From Clostridia bacterium (GTDB lineage Bacteria; Bacillota; Clostridia; Christensenellales; Borkfalkiaceae), in the NCBI GenBank assembly GCA_017504795.1, contig JAFVQM010000026.1, positions 1 through 49,251 on the forward strand: a stretch of 49,251 bases of DNA, written 5' to 3'. The notes below the pieces were generated by a model that was given only the letters and a program-made list of their open reading frames with translations, did not search any database and was not told where the DNA came from. The position numbers and the translations under genes are program-made. Position 1 is the first letter of the stretch. Each line of letters begins with the position of its first letter. Below, piece after piece: positions 1-9,045 of the stretch.

Positions 1-319
1 AGCCGGCGACCTCAGTGACCAGCTCGGTGGAGATCTCGCCGTCGGCGGTGATGGTCATCTTGCCGATGGCACCGAAGTACTCGCCGGTCTGGGTCAGCAG
101 GACCTCACCGCCGTTCTTGTCGGTGACGATCTCGGAGGGAACAGAGGAATGGCTGTGGCCGTCGATGAAGGCATCGAGGCCCTGGGTGTTGGCGATGACA
201 TCCTTGGAGGTCCAGGGCTCGCTGGATGCATCGATGCCCAGGTGGCCCAGGGCGATCACGATGTCGGCCTCGGCAGAGGCGGCATCGATGGCAGCCTGGA
301 CGGCATCGTACAGGGCAGC
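1..319 (-). CDS. Fragment of UshA-type 5'-nucleotidase / metallophosphoesterase, both ends missing
   Basis: Read on the minus strand, these 106 codons form an open stretch with the motifs IALGHLG and FIDGHSHS. These are the His-containing motifs of the metallophosphatase domain in exported 5'-nucleotidase/2',3'-cyclic phosphodiesterase proteins. LLTQTGEYFGAIG after them is the usual continuation. No start or stop is present: the left side runs off the window and the right side ends abruptly beside the recG stop. The first 60 bases are about 65% G+C, against about 40% at 361-420, and codons are strongly G/C-ending. I infer the piece comes from another organism or a distant locus and was joined here during assembly. 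Genuine recent transfer is less likely because neither end of the gene is present. Confidence 0.75.
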
Positions 320-342
320 ATTTCGCCGTTTTTTAATTTTTT

Positions 343-2352
343 TTAGTTGAGCGTTACGTTTTTAAGCCTTTCGTAAAACTCTACGGCGTGCTTTTTAAGA
401 AGTGGAACGTTTTCAGCGTTTGAAAAAGCCTCGTCAGACAGCGCCTTTGCAAAAAATACCGTTTTTGACGAGTATTTAAGAGATTTTAAGTCGGTTAAAA
501 TTCTACCAGACTGCCTTTCGCCAAGCAAATCACCGCCACCGCGCATATCAAAGTCAATCTCACTGATTTCAAACCCGTCCGAACAATTTTTAACTGCCGA
601 TAAGCGTTCCATAGCAACTTGTGTTTCCTTAGTACAAATTAAAAAGCAGTAACTTTTCTTATCCGACCTACCAACTCTACCTCTTAATTGATGAAGTTGC
701 GAAAGCCCAAACCTTTCGGCACTCATAATAACCATAACGGTAGCGTCGGGCACGTCCACCCCAACTTCGATAACCGTTGTTGAAACGAGTATATCGTACT
801 TTTTATCCTTAAAGTCCTTCATAACGGAAAGTTTTTCGCTATCTTTCATCTTACCGTGAAGTAACCCTATTTTAACACCCGATAATAGTAGCGACAATTC
901 GTCATATAACTCTTTAACGCTTAAAGTTGCACTCTCTTCGTCCCCGTCGATTTTCGGACAAACGAAATACGTTTGATTACCCTTATCCGCCTCACTTACG
1001 ATAAACGATAGCATATCTTCGTATTTGTGTAGCGGAACGATATTGGTTTGAACTTTTGCCCTTGCGCTTGGCTTATCTTTTATGGTAGAAACGTCTAAAT
1101 CGCCATAAAAAATTAGCGATAGTGAACGCGGTATAGGAGTTGCACTCATTACAAGCGTATCGGTAAATACGCCTTTACCTTCAAGAGCGCTACGCTGTGC
1201 CACACCGAAACGCTGTTGTTCGTCACACACGCACAAGGCAAGATTGTTAAATTCAACGTTTTCTTGTAAAACTGCGTGAGTTCCAACAACGAGTTCAATT
1301 TTGCCAAGTCTAATATCTTCTTTAATTTTTTCTTTTTCAGATTTTTTTACGCTACCAGATAAATAGGCAATTTCAAACTCGGGGAGATACTTTTTACAAA
1401 CTTCGTAGTTTTGCTTTGCTAAGACTTCGGTTGGCGATAGTAACGCCGATTGATAGCCAGATGAAAGCGCAATATAAAGCGCACAAACTGACACCGCGGT
1501 TTTACCACTGCCTACGTCACCTTGAAGTAACCTATTCATAACGTAAGGCGACGTTATATCTTTATAAATTTCGTTAACGGCTTGCTTTTGCCCAGCGGTA
1601 AACTCAAACGAAAAACGTTCGGTGAACGCTTTCATTTTTTCCGCAGTTATCGAATATTTTCGAGATTTTATTTGCTTTTTATCACCCTTTATTATCTTAA
1701 ACGCCGAGATGAGTTTGAAATACTCTTCAAGCGCAATTCTATCAAACGCTAATTTTAACGCCTTATCACTGCTAGGGCTATGAACTTCTAAATAGGCACT
1801 TTTAAGGCTTGATAAACCGTACTTAGAGACAAGGCTATTCGGTATTGCAGTAGTTGGGTTTACCGCGTTTACCGCATTACGGCAAATTTGTTTCATACCG
1901 CTTTGAGTAAGGTTGCCCTTTATCGTATAAACGGGCATAAGCCCTTTTAGACGGTAATTTTTATCTATCGGTTCAAATATAGGATTAGTCATAGAAACCG
2001 TGCCGTACTTTATAGATACGCGCCCGTAGAATAAATACTCTTCACCACACTTTAACTTGTTTACAACGTAGGGTTGATTAAACCAAACGACCGAAAAAGT
2101 GTCCGCCCCTTGCGAACAATAAGCCTTAACGTATTTCACACGCGTTCCTAACTGAGCGCGTGGCTCTATCTCAACGCGTGCTAGCGTTAAAACGAAATCG
2201 TTATTATACGCGTCACTAAGCGGGGTAACGTGCGTTAAGTCGAGATAGTTTCTGGGGAAGTGTTTGATAAGTTCTTCCGCAGTGGTTATTGAAAGTGTTT
2301 TTAGGTCTTTAATACGTTTATCTGAAACGTAAGGGACGTTTTTTAAGTTCAT
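343..2352 (-). CDS. recG: ATP-dependent DNA helicase RecG
   Basis: RecG remodels stalled replication forks and branch-migrates Holliday junctions. Counting from the ATG at 2352 (669 aa, normal for Firmicutes), residues 1-230 form the wedge/OB region, followed by Walker A GDVGSGKT at about 278-285. The helicase box II reads DEQQ (about 377-380) rather than the common DEQH. SATPIPR and the C-terminal motif QLRGRVGR are present. The reading frame extends upstream to a TTG at 2379, but that part overlaps a terminator hairpin, so I prefer the ATG. Neither start has an ideally spaced ribosome binding site: AAGGAG lies 14 nt before the TTG. It is the last gene of the Asp23 / fakA / recG set, a common Firmicutes order. 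The family assignment is secure; the start is not. Confidence 0.95.
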   Translation of the reverse strand: MNLKNVPYVSDKRIKDLKTLSITTAEELIKHFPRNYLDLTHVTPLSDAYNNDFVLTLARVEIEPRAQLGTRVKYVKAYCSQGADTFSVVWFNQPYVVNKLKCGEEYLFYGRVSIKYGTVSMTNPIFEPIDKNYRLKGLMPVYTIKGNLTQSGMKQICRNAVNAVNPTTAIPNSLVSKYGLSSLKSAYLEVHSPSSDKALKLAFDRIALEEYFKLISAFKIIKGDKKQIKSRKYSITAEKMKAFTERFSFEFTAGQKQAVNEIYKDITSPYVMNRLLQGDVGSGKTAVSVCALYIALSSGYQSALLSPTEVLAKQNYEVCKKYLPEFEIAYLSGSVKKSEKEKIKEDIRLGKIELVVGTHAVLQENVEFNNLALCVCDEQQRFGVAQRSALEGKGVFTDTLVMSATPIPRSLSLIFYGDLDVSTIKDKPSARAKVQTNIVPLHKYEDMLSFIVSEADKGNQTYFVCPKIDGDEESATLSVKELYDELSLLLSGVKIGLLHGKMKDSEKLSVMKDFKDKKYDILVSTTVIEVGVDVPDATVMVIMSAERFGLSQLHQLRGRVGRSDKKSYCFLICTKETQVAMERLSAVKNCSDGFEISEIDFDMRGGGDLLGERQSGRILTDLKSLKYSSKTVFFAKALSDEAFSNAENVPLLKKHAVEFYERLKNVTLN

Positions 2353-2362
2353 ATAAAATAAA

Positions 2363-2390
2363 GAGAAACCAAAAATCAACTTGGTTTCTC
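2363..2390 (-). terminator. Hairpin between fakA-type gene and recG
   Basis: A nine-base inverted repeat (arms GAGAAACCA and TGGTTTCTC) on the minus strand is followed by a T-rich run reading toward recG. It lies just after the fakA-type stop, so it is probably a partial terminator or attenuator that lowers recG expression. Confidence 0.55.
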
Positions 2391-2397
2391 TTTCTCC

Positions 2398-4023
2398 TTA
2401 TTCGAGTGAAACTACGAAATAATATACCGCTTGACCACCGAAGAAAAGTTCAACGTCAAGTTCAGGGAATTTTTCGCGTACTTTATTGCAAATAACTTCA
2501 GCGTCTTCTTCCTTGATATCAGCGCCAAAGTACAAATTTACTACCGAGTGAGACTCGTTTGCAAGTTTTTCAATTAAGTTGAGCGTACACTCGCCTATAT
2601 CGTTAGATTTTGCAAGAATCTTTTTGTCGTTAAGACCGATAATATCGCCCTTTGAAAGAGTAAACCCGTCAACCTTAGTGTTTCTAACCGCGTAGGTTAC
2701 TTGACCTGCTGCAACGTTGTCTATCGCGTGGAGCATATTTATCTTGTTAACCGACGGAGATTCTTCTGGATTAAACGACAATGCGGCAAGTATGCCTTGC
2801 GGAACGTTTTTAGTAGGTATAACGTGGATATTTTTGCCTTCAACTAGTTGTTTTGACTGTTCAGCCGCCAAAATAATGTTTTTATTGTTGGGGAAAACGA
2901 AAACGTTATCGGCGTTGATACGACAAATTGCGCTTGCAATATCGTCCGCCGACGGGTTCATCGTTTGACCGCCTTCAATTACCCTATCAACTGCAATATC
3001 CTTAAATATAGTTTCAAAACCTTTACCCGAACAGATGGAAAGCATACCCATTTCCTTCTTTTCGGCTTGATACTTCTTCATAAGTTCACGGTTTTGTTCG
3101 AGCATATTTTCGATTTTAACCTTGTCAATCTCGCCGAGTTCTAACGCGTGCGATAACGCGCGACCTGGTTGGTTGGTGTGAACGTGAACTTTAACGAACT
3201 CTAAGTCACCCACAACGATAACGCTATCGCCTATCGTCATAAGATACTCGCGAAGTTTATCAATGGCAGCAAGAGTGGTCTTCTTTTTGATGTTGGTTAT
3301 GAAAAATTCGGTGCAATAGCCAAATTCTATAACGCCTAAATTCAAAATATCGGCGTGTTCAACGGCTTTTTCTTCTTGTTGCTCGACTATTTCTTCTTCC
3401 GTTCCTTCTACTTCTTCACCAAGGATTGCCTTTTGCATACCCTTAAAGATAGTAAGTAAACCCATACCGCCACTATCTACAACGCCTGCTTTTTTAAGCA
3501 CGGGAAGGAGTTCGGGAGTGAGTTCAAGGGCTTCTTCACCCTTTCTTATAACGTCAACAAACAAGTCTTCAAACGACTTTGCTTTAGAAGAAGTTGCAGC
3601 CTCGCTCATCATACGGCAAACGGTAAGCATAGTGCCTTCTTTGGGCTTTGATACTGCGCCGTACGCTATTTCAGTTGCCGTTTTCATTGACTTTACGAAA
3701 GTCTTCACGTCAACGTCTTGCTGAGATTTTGAAAGGGTTGAACAAACACCCCTAAATACTTGTGAAGTGATAACGCCCGAGTTACCTCTCGCACCTCTTA
3801 ATGCGCCACGGGTTACCGCTTCGCAAACTTCTTGCATAGTGTGAGATTTTACCGCTTTTAATTCCTTAACCGCCGATTTTACGGTGAGCGACATATTCGT
3901 ACCGGTATCACCGTCTGGCACGGGGAAAACGTTCAAAGCGTCAATCCTGTCTCTATTTATATCTAATAATTTAGACGCGTTAGTTATCATCTTTGATAGC
4001 ATAACGCCGTTAATTGATTTCAT
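2398..4023 (-). CDS. fakA: DAK/DegV-partner kinase, FakA (YloV)-like
   Basis: This 541-aa protein has an N-terminal DhaL (Dak phosphatase/kinase) domain with the nucleotide and metal binding signature PVPDGDTGTNMS near residue 35, and ARGNSGVI near residue 100. A longer C-terminal region follows. This architecture belongs to FakA, the ATP-binding subunit of fatty acid kinase, which phosphorylates fatty acids presented by FakB (DegV) proteins for phospholipid synthesis. Its position between an Asp23-family gene and recG matches B. subtilis yloU-yloV-recG. AGGAG lies 9 nt before the ATG. No DegV gene is seen in this window. The DhaL family is clear; the fatty-acid kinase role is inferred from family and synteny. 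Confidence 0.9.
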   Translation of the reverse strand: MKSINGVMLSKMITNASKLLDINRDRIDALNVFPVPDGDTGTNMSLTVKSAVKELKAVKSHTMQEVCEAVTRGALRGARGNSGVITSQVFRGVCSTLSKSQQDVDVKTFVKSMKTATEIAYGAVSKPKEGTMLTVCRMMSEAATSSKAKSFEDLFVDVIRKGEEALELTPELLPVLKKAGVVDSGGMGLLTIFKGMQKAILGEEVEGTEEEIVEQQEEKAVEHADILNLGVIEFGYCTEFFITNIKKKTTLAAIDKLREYLMTIGDSVIVVGDLEFVKVHVHTNQPGRALSHALELGEIDKVKIENMLEQNRELMKKYQAEKKEMGMLSICSGKGFETIFKDIAVDRVIEGGQTMNPSADDIASAICRINADNVFVFPNNKNIILAAEQSKQLVEGKNIHVIPTKNVPQGILAALSFNPEESPSVNKINMLHAIDNVAAGQVTYAVRNTKVDGFTLSKGDIIGLNDKKILAKSNDIGECTLNLIEKLANESHSVVNLYFGADIKEEDAEVICNKVREKFPELDVELFFGGQAVYYFVVSLE

Positions 4024-4041
4024 TAAATAAAACTCCTATAA

Positions 4042-4392
4042 TTAAAGTTTTACGCCTGTTATAAAAACGTTCACAGCGCCAACTATCATACCGGTAGACT
4101 TCTCAACGTTATATTTAATTGTTTCTTTAAGCGAGTCTGCCACGGCTGAAATTGATACGCCGAACTTAATAATCACGTAAACGTCGATAAAAATACGGTC
4201 GCCGTTTGTAACTACTTTTACACCCTTAGCCCCCGTCGATTTACCGAAAAGTTCAAAGAGAGAATCGGTAAAACGGCGTGAAACGAGTTCAACTATGCCG
4301 TAGCAATCTAGCGTAGCGTGTGAAGTTACTTTTGCAATCGCTTGGTCAGATATAGAAATATTGCCGTACGCGTTACTAGTTTTAACTGCCAT
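4042..4392 (-). CDS. Asp23/Gls24 family envelope stress protein (YloU-like)
   Basis: This 116-aa protein begins with the typical pattern GNISISDQAIAKVTSHA and continues with the alternating beta/alpha Asp23 fold, including the GVKV...IDVYVI segment. Asp23 proteins are abundant and often associate with the membrane in Gram-positive bacteria, where they are linked to cell-envelope stress. The frame extends to a TTG at 4410, but AAGGAG sits 6 nt before the ATG at 4392, which decides the start. It is the first gene of the minus-strand unit with the fakA-type gene and recG, divergent from rpmB. Confidence 0.88.
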   Translation of the reverse strand: MAVKTSNAYGNISISDQAIAKVTSHATLDCYGIVELVSRRFTDSLFELFGKSTGAKGVKVVTNGDRIFIDVYVIIKFGVSISAVADSLKETIKYNVEKSTGMIVGAVNVFITGVKL

Positions 4393-4526
4393 AACTCTCT
4401 CCTTTTTCAATATATTACTATTTTACAATAATATCTTAATTTTTGCAACAAAAAATAAAACTTTTACTTATTTTTTATAAATATTAAAAAAATATTGATT
4501 TATTACGCTTAAAATTGTTGCTTTTT

Positions 4527-4555
4527 TTGGCGAATAATGATAAAGTATATATGCT
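4527..4555 (+). promoter_or_regulatory. Putative sigma-A promoter for rpmB
   Basis: TTGGCG and TATGCT are separated by 17 bases, about 36 bases before the rpmB start codon. Each box has partial agreement with consensus. The A/T-rich intergenic region is shared with the divergent Asp23-family gene. Confidence 0.4.
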
Positions 4556-4591
4556 AAAAATAATTTATGTCCAGTTTTCGGAGGTGTAGTT

Positions 4592-4780
4592 ATGTCAAAA
4601 GTATGTAGCGTTTGCGGTAAAGGTAAATTATCCGGCAACAAAGTAAGCCACAGTAACCGTAAAACTCCTCGTTTATATAACGCTAACGTTCAGAAAGTTA
4701 GAGTGGTAAATGACGGTGTTGTTAGTTCTGAGTACGTTTGCGCACGTTGTCTTAAAAGCAAAAAAGTAGAAAGAGCATAA
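4592..4780 (+). CDS. rpmB: Ribosomal protein bL28, zinc-binding form
   Basis: This 62-aa protein has the bL28 core (GNKVSHSNRKTPR, then NVQKVRV). Cysteine pairs at residues 5/8 (CSVC) and near 51/54 (CARC) mark the zinc-ribbon (C+) form of L28, a component of the large ribosomal subunit. GGAGG lies 8 nt upstream of the ATG. A terminator follows directly. Its place beside the Asp23 / fakA / recG unit is the usual one in Firmicutes. Confidence 0.97.
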   Translation: MSKVCSVCGKGKLSGNKVSHSNRKTPRLYNANVQKVRVVNDGVVSSEYVCARCLKSKKVERA

Positions 4781-4787
4781 AACGTTA

Positions 4788-4815
4788 AGGCCGAGTGTTG
4801 CTCGGTCTTTTTGTT
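4788..4815 (+). terminator. Terminator after rpmB
   Basis: GGCCGAG pairs with CTCGGTC across a short loop (one G-U pair) and is followed by TTTTTGTTT. It lies just downstream of the rpmB stop and rules out the upstream GTG start for hpt. Confidence 0.8.
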
Positions 4816-4830
4816 TACTACGGAGAGTTT

Positions 4831-5367
4831 ATGAAAGAGTTTGATAAAGTTTTAATATCCAAAGAAGATATTGAAATCAAGGTTAAAGAAATTTCTAAAA
4901 AAATTAGCGCAGATTACAAAGGGCTTAACCCCCTTTTCGTGTGCATCTTAAAAGGTAGCGTATTCTTCACTGCCGACCTTCTTAGGAACGTTGATACGCC
5001 CGCTCAAATTGATTTTATGGTTGTGTCTAGTTACGGCTCGGGCACGACTTCGTCTGGCACGCTCAACATTAAAAAAGACTTGGCGGTTGACATTAAAGAC
5101 AAGCACGTTATCATAGTTGAAGATATAATTGATTCTGGTAATACCCTAGCACTCCTTAAAGAAATGCTACTTAAAAGAAACCCAAGTTCGGTTAAAATTT
5201 GCACTCTTTTAGATAAACCCGATAGGCGCGTGAGAGACGTTAAGGTTGACTACTGCGGTTTCCAAATTCCAGACGAGTTCGTGGTAGGTTACGGCCTTGA
5301 TTACGACGAGAATTATAGAACTCTTCCTGATATTAGAGTTTTATCTCGCGAAGTTTACGAAAAATAA
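4831..5367 (+). CDS. hpt: Hypoxanthine phosphoribosyltransferase
   Basis: This 178-aa enzyme converts hypoxanthine or guanine plus PRPP to IMP or GMP in purine salvage. The PRPP loop VEDIIDSGNTL is intact. The acidic pair and downstream LLDKPDRR and the terminal DEFVVGYGLDYDE motif are characteristic of bacterial Hpt. The frame continues upstream to a GTG at 4795, but that codon lies within the rpmB terminator. The ATG at 4831 has GGAGAG 5-6 nt upstream and a normal Hpt N-terminus. In many Firmicutes hpt sits near tilS and ftsH; here it stands with rpmB instead. Confidence 0.95.
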   Translation: MKEFDKVLISKEDIEIKVKEISKKISADYKGLNPLFVCILKGSVFFTADLLRNVDTPAQIDFMVVSSYGSGTTSSGTLNIKKDLAVDIKDKHVIIVEDIIDSGNTLALLKEMLLKRNPSSVKICTLLDKPDRRVRDVKVDYCGFQIPDEFVVGYGLDYDENYRTLPDIRVLSREVYEK

Positions 5368-5380
5368 CATTAAACTAAAA

Positions 5381-5407
5381 AACCTCGATTTTATCGAGGT
5401 TTTTTTG
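5381..5407. terminator. Bidirectional terminator between hpt and the YhaN-like gene
   Basis: CCTCGAT and ATCGAGG form a stem with a three-base loop. An A-run on the left and a T-run on the right let it act on both convergent genes. Confidence 0.85.
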
Positions 5408-5409
5408 TT

Positions 5410-7932
5410 TTAGAATTTTCTAGAACTGTGGCAGGTAAAGTAGATGATTTGCGTGTCTTTTGCAAGTTCGTCAATCACGAGTTTTACCTTTTTAAGATGC
5501 GTTTCGTCAAGCGTTGTAAACGGGTCGTCAAGCACCAAAAACGGCATAGCGCCACTGTACATATTTTTAATCATAGCAAGCCTAAACGCAAACGCACAAA
5601 TAGAGAGTATTCCTGAACTTAAATGTTTTTCAAGCCTTTCTTTACCGGCGCGTTCAAACCTTATTTCAAAGTTTTTAGTCATAGTGACTTTTTCGCCAAG
5701 AACTTTTTCTAAAACGCTTGCATACTTTACAAACTCGTCTTTCACGGGCTTTACGTATTTATCTTTAAGGTTTTGCTCGGCAAGGCGCAAAAACTCTGCG
5801 GTTTTAGTTAAAAGTTTATGTTTTTGTTTATAGTTTGTAAGCGTGTTTTCTAATTGCTCTTTATCAATATAGTAGCCGTCAAGCCTGTCTACCGCGTACT
5901 CGTCGTCAACCACTTGGTGTTTAAGCGCACTATACTCGCGTTCACGCTCGTGTAAAAGGTTTGAAATTTCTTCTAAACTCTCCCCGCCACCTTGCGGTTT
6001 AACGTCAAGATTTTTTTCCTTTTTATACTTAACTGCGGTGGTTTTAAGGTTTTCGAGCATAGATTTAGAAGTTTCAAAGGTCTTAACGTCTGATAAAACT
6101 TCACTCGGCGAGATTGCTTGAAGGTTGAACTTTTGTAAAAAGGCGTTAACGTCCGCTTTGATTTTTTTGGTTTCTAACTCAATTTTAGAAGTTTCAGCGC
6201 TTACGTTTTCAGCCCGTTTTTTAAGCGAATAAAGTTCGTCAACCCCGCTTTGTAACCTAGTTAAGTTAGATAAAAAGTTTTCGCCCGTTAAACCGTATTT
6301 TGAAAAGAACTCACCAAGTTTAGAAATAAAGTTTTTAATTTCGCGTTGTAGGTCGGCTTTTGTTTTATCCTTTTCAAACGCGCCCTTTTCAATTTCTAAA
6401 TATCTTTGATAGTTTGAATTAAAGGTTGCGTAATCGTATAAAACGCCGTTGCCTGACGAATAGCCGTAAGGAATTAAAACGGCTTTGATTTTGTCTTCAC
6501 ACTCGCGAATTTCAAGTTCAAGTTTGCGCTTGTTTGGGTTTTCAAGGCGCTCGACTTTACTTAGTTTATCGCTAAGATATAAAAACGCCGAAATGCCGAG
6601 CGCAAGCCCGCCGATTATCGTAAGCGCTACGCCGACGCCAGAGTTTATTAAAATTATGCCTACGATAGTTGCAAGTAGCGATAATATCGCGATAATTCCA
6701 TAGGTTACCGAGTTCGATTTTTTACTTTTAGTTCCGCCTATAAAATCTGGCGTACAGTCGTACTCGGTTTTGAAAAACTTATAGTCTTGAACGTTCTTTT
6801 CAAGCGCGGATATTTTATCGCTAGTTGGGGGATTATTAGAAAACGTATTTACTAGCGATTTATCTTGCTGCGAAAAGTCGTTAGAACTTAGTTGAGATAA
6901 TTTGGCGTTTAGTTTTGAAAGGCTATCTATATCGCTTTCAGCCGTTATCATATCTTGCTTTGACGGAACGCCCTCAATAAACGCTTTTTCAAGGCGGTAT
7001 AGCCTTGCGCTTTCGTCTTGCGATAAGCCCGTGCTAGATTTAGCCGAAAGTTCACGCAGTTTTATAACGTTTTCAGAATAACTTTCAACTTCAACGTGAG
7101 TGGGAATTATGCCCGAATACTTTTGAGTGATTGTATTTATTAAAGTTTGTTGCTCTTCAATTTGCGTGAGTAAGTGTTCGTAATACTCCCACTCGGAAAG
7201 TATTTTGCTAGTTTGTTGTAAACTCTCTATCTTTTTAGCAAGTGCATCAATTTCGTTTTGATAGTCGCTTAACCGTTGATATTTACTATCAAGCGCTAAC
7301 GATATCGCCTCGGTATTGAGTATTTTTTCGCTTAAAGATGAAATCTCTTCGGAAACGGCAGAGATTTTATCCCTACCGCCCTTGCTTTTTTTATATTCTT
7401 TTGCAAGTTTTTCTAAGGATGAAACCGCGTCGTCAACGTCAAGATCTCCGCCACCTTGTAAAAACCCGCTTAGTTTTGAGTTGATTGAAGAAGTTGATTT
7501 TATCTCGATTTCTTCGCCCGATATAAACGCCGTGCGCTCGAAAGACTGTTTGTCTATTCCAAATACGGTTTTACCTATATCAAGCCCAAGTTCAGTTGAT
7601 AGGTTGCCGTTTTTATATACGGTAAGCGTGTCTTGCGTTTGGCTTTTCTCACCGAAAAATCTTTCGATTTTGTAGACGTTACCGTCCATTTCAAAGGTTA
7701 AGTTACCGCCGAAATTACCGCCTTCAAAGGGATAGTAGCGTTGGCGGTCACAAAACTCGGTTGAGTTTATTTTATAACTTTCAAGCCCGTAAAACATTGC
7801 TTTTATAAAAGATGCAAGCGTTGATTTGCCTGCGCCGTTTTCTTCGTAAAAACAGTTCATTCCGCTTGAAAAATCGTAATCTTTACTCGACAGTCTACCA
7901 TAGTTTTCAACGTGGCAAGAAATTAGTTTCAT
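5410..7932 (-). CDS. YhaN/SbcC-like ABC-type ATPase with coiled coils and membrane hairpin
   Basis: This 840-aa protein has the Rad50/SbcC layout: N-terminal Walker A (GAGKST, about residues 33-38), a long coiled-coil middle, and a C-terminal signature (HLSSG) plus Walker B FLVLDDPF (about 798-805) followed by a D-loop and TCHSS. Unlike classical SbcC it has no obvious CxxC zinc hook. Instead, residues about 410-453 form two hydrophobic segments separated by a short turn, a feature of the YhaN family. It should work with the nuclease encoded just upstream in processing DNA ends, perhaps near the membrane. Its ATG overlaps the stop of that gene by 4 bases, showing translational coupling. The exact substrate is unknown. 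Confidence 0.85.
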   Translation of the reverse strand: MKLISCHVENYGRLSSKDYDFSSGMNCFYEENGAGKSTLASFIKAMFYGLESYKINSTEFCDRQRYYPFEGGNFGGNLTFEMDGNVYKIERFFGEKSQTQDTLTVYKNGNLSTELGLDIGKTVFGIDKQSFERTAFISGEEIEIKSTSSINSKLSGFLQGGGDLDVDDAVSSLEKLAKEYKKSKGGRDKISAVSEEISSLSEKILNTEAISLALDSKYQRLSDYQNEIDALAKKIESLQQTSKILSEWEYYEHLLTQIEEQQTLINTITQKYSGIIPTHVEVESYSENVIKLRELSAKSSTGLSQDESARLYRLEKAFIEGVPSKQDMITAESDIDSLSKLNAKLSQLSSNDFSQQDKSLVNTFSNNPPTSDKISALEKNVQDYKFFKTEYDCTPDFIGGTKSKKSNSVTYGIIAILSLLATIVGIILINSGVGVALTIIGGLALGISAFLYLSDKLSKVERLENPNKRKLELEIRECEDKIKAVLIPYGYSSGNGVLYDYATFNSNYQRYLEIEKGAFEKDKTKADLQREIKNFISKLGEFFSKYGLTGENFLSNLTRLQSGVDELYSLKKRAENVSAETSKIELETKKIKADVNAFLQKFNLQAISPSEVLSDVKTFETSKSMLENLKTTAVKYKKEKNLDVKPQGGGESLEEISNLLHEREREYSALKHQVVDDEYAVDRLDGYYIDKEQLENTLTNYKQKHKLLTKTAEFLRLAEQNLKDKYVKPVKDEFVKYASVLEKVLGEKVTMTKNFEIRFERAGKERLEKHLSSGILSICAFAFRLAMIKNMYSGAMPFLVLDDPFTTLDETHLKKVKLVIDELAKDTQIIYFTCHSSRKF

Positions 7933-8981
7933 ATATCCACCTCCACGCCTGAAAGCGATTTTAAGCCGTAAGATAATACTTTTGCCTTTTCGTCGTCAGT
8001 TAAGTCAGACGCGTACACCAGTCGCACGAACTCGCCTTTGAGCGACGTGTCGTTTTCATACTTAGATACGTCGATTTTCTTTTTAGTTAGGTCTTTAACG
8101 TCAATATAAAGCGCGGATGCGGAAAGGTATTTTTTAACGTCACTTTCCAAATCGTCGATAGACGCATCAAGTTCCCCGTGAAGTTCAACGCGGTATATCC
8201 CCTTTTTGTCAAAGTTTGCAACCGCTTTAACGTTAAGGTAGATGGAATACGCGTCTTTAAGGTTTGAAACGTCAACCTTTACTAAACTTATGTTACTTTG
8301 CGAAAAAGGAATAAATTCGCTAGAAATTTTATTATCGATATCGAGTAGAACGAAACCCTTTTCGCCCGTTTCGTCATACCCGCGACCTTCCAAACAACCA
8401 CTGTAAGCGTAAACGCCCCTATCGTCAAGTTGATTTTTAAGGTGGCTGTGGTAATGCCCTAGCGCCAAGTAGTCGATATTCTTTCCACGAAGTTTAGAAA
8501 GGTTTACCTTTTGAACGCCAAAACTATCCGACGCCTCGCCATGGAGCATTACGATATTTATATCGCTTTCTTTTAAGTTTAAGGTCGAATATATTGACGT
8601 GGCGTTCTCGCTAACCGTTTCAACACCTGAAATAACTACGTTGCCGTAGCGATAACTAGCCCAGCCCGTTGAAAAGGTTTTAAGGTTTGGATACTCTATA
8701 CTTTCAGACGCTAAGTCGTGATTGCCTTTTAGGTACAAAAAGTCGATATCGGGGTTGTTTTGAACTACGCTATAAAAAAAGTCTTTATCCTTAACTAGTG
8801 GTTTAACCCCGTCGAACAAGTCACCGCTAATTAGCACGACTTGAACTCCGTTTTGCTTGGCAAAATCAACCATACGCCTAAAAGAATTTCTAAGTTCTTC
8901 TTTGCGCACGGTAGACACGTCTTTTGGAAATGAATTTATTTTCGAGCCGAGATGTATATCGGCAGTATGTATAATTTTCAC
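7929..8981 (-). CDS. YhaO/SbcD-like metallophosphoesterase (DNA repair exonuclease)
   Basis: This 350-aa protein carries the calcineurin-like metal-binding motifs in order: DIHLG (residue 8 on), GDLFD (near 54), GNHD (near 87), VMLHGE and GHYH. These give the two-metal site of Mre11/SbcD nucleases. The C-terminal third is the more variable capping and ATPase-contact region. The start is GTG, supported by AAGGAG 6 nt upstream. It is the first gene of a two-gene operon with the YhaN-like ATPase, and together they form an SbcCD-type complex. A role in DNA end processing is inferred from the family. Confidence 0.9.
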   Translation of the reverse strand: MKIIHTADIHLGSKINSFPKDVSTVRKEELRNSFRRMVDFAKQNGVQVVLISGDLFDGVKPLVKDKDFFYSVVQNNPDIDFLYLKGNHDLASESIEYPNLKTFSTGWASYRYGNVVISGVETVSENATSIYSTLNLKESDINIVMLHGEASDSFGVQKVNLSKLRGKNIDYLALGHYHSHLKNQLDDRGVYAYSGCLEGRGYDETGEKGFVLLDIDNKISSEFIPFSQSNISLVKVDVSNLKDAYSIYLNVKAVANFDKKGIYRVELHGELDASIDDLESDVKKYLSASALYIDVKDLTKKKIDVSKYENDTSLKGEFVRLVYASDLTDDEKAKVLSYGLKSLSGVEVDI

Positions 8982-9045
8982 GCTTATCTCCTTGTGTTAT
9001 TTAATATAACACAAAACCACTTAAAACACAATAGCATAAATAAAA

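Noticed and set aside
15-350. Plus-strand open frames in the GC-rich left end
   Set aside because: They are shadows of the minus-strand nucleotidase fragment, whose motifs GHLG and GHSHS are clear.
4393-4410. Upstream TTG start for the Asp23-family protein
   Set aside because: AAGGAG lies within this stretch and points to the ATG at 4392.
4795-4830. Upstream GTG start for hpt
   Set aside because: It lies inside the rpmB terminator hairpin and adds residues not found in Hpt proteins.
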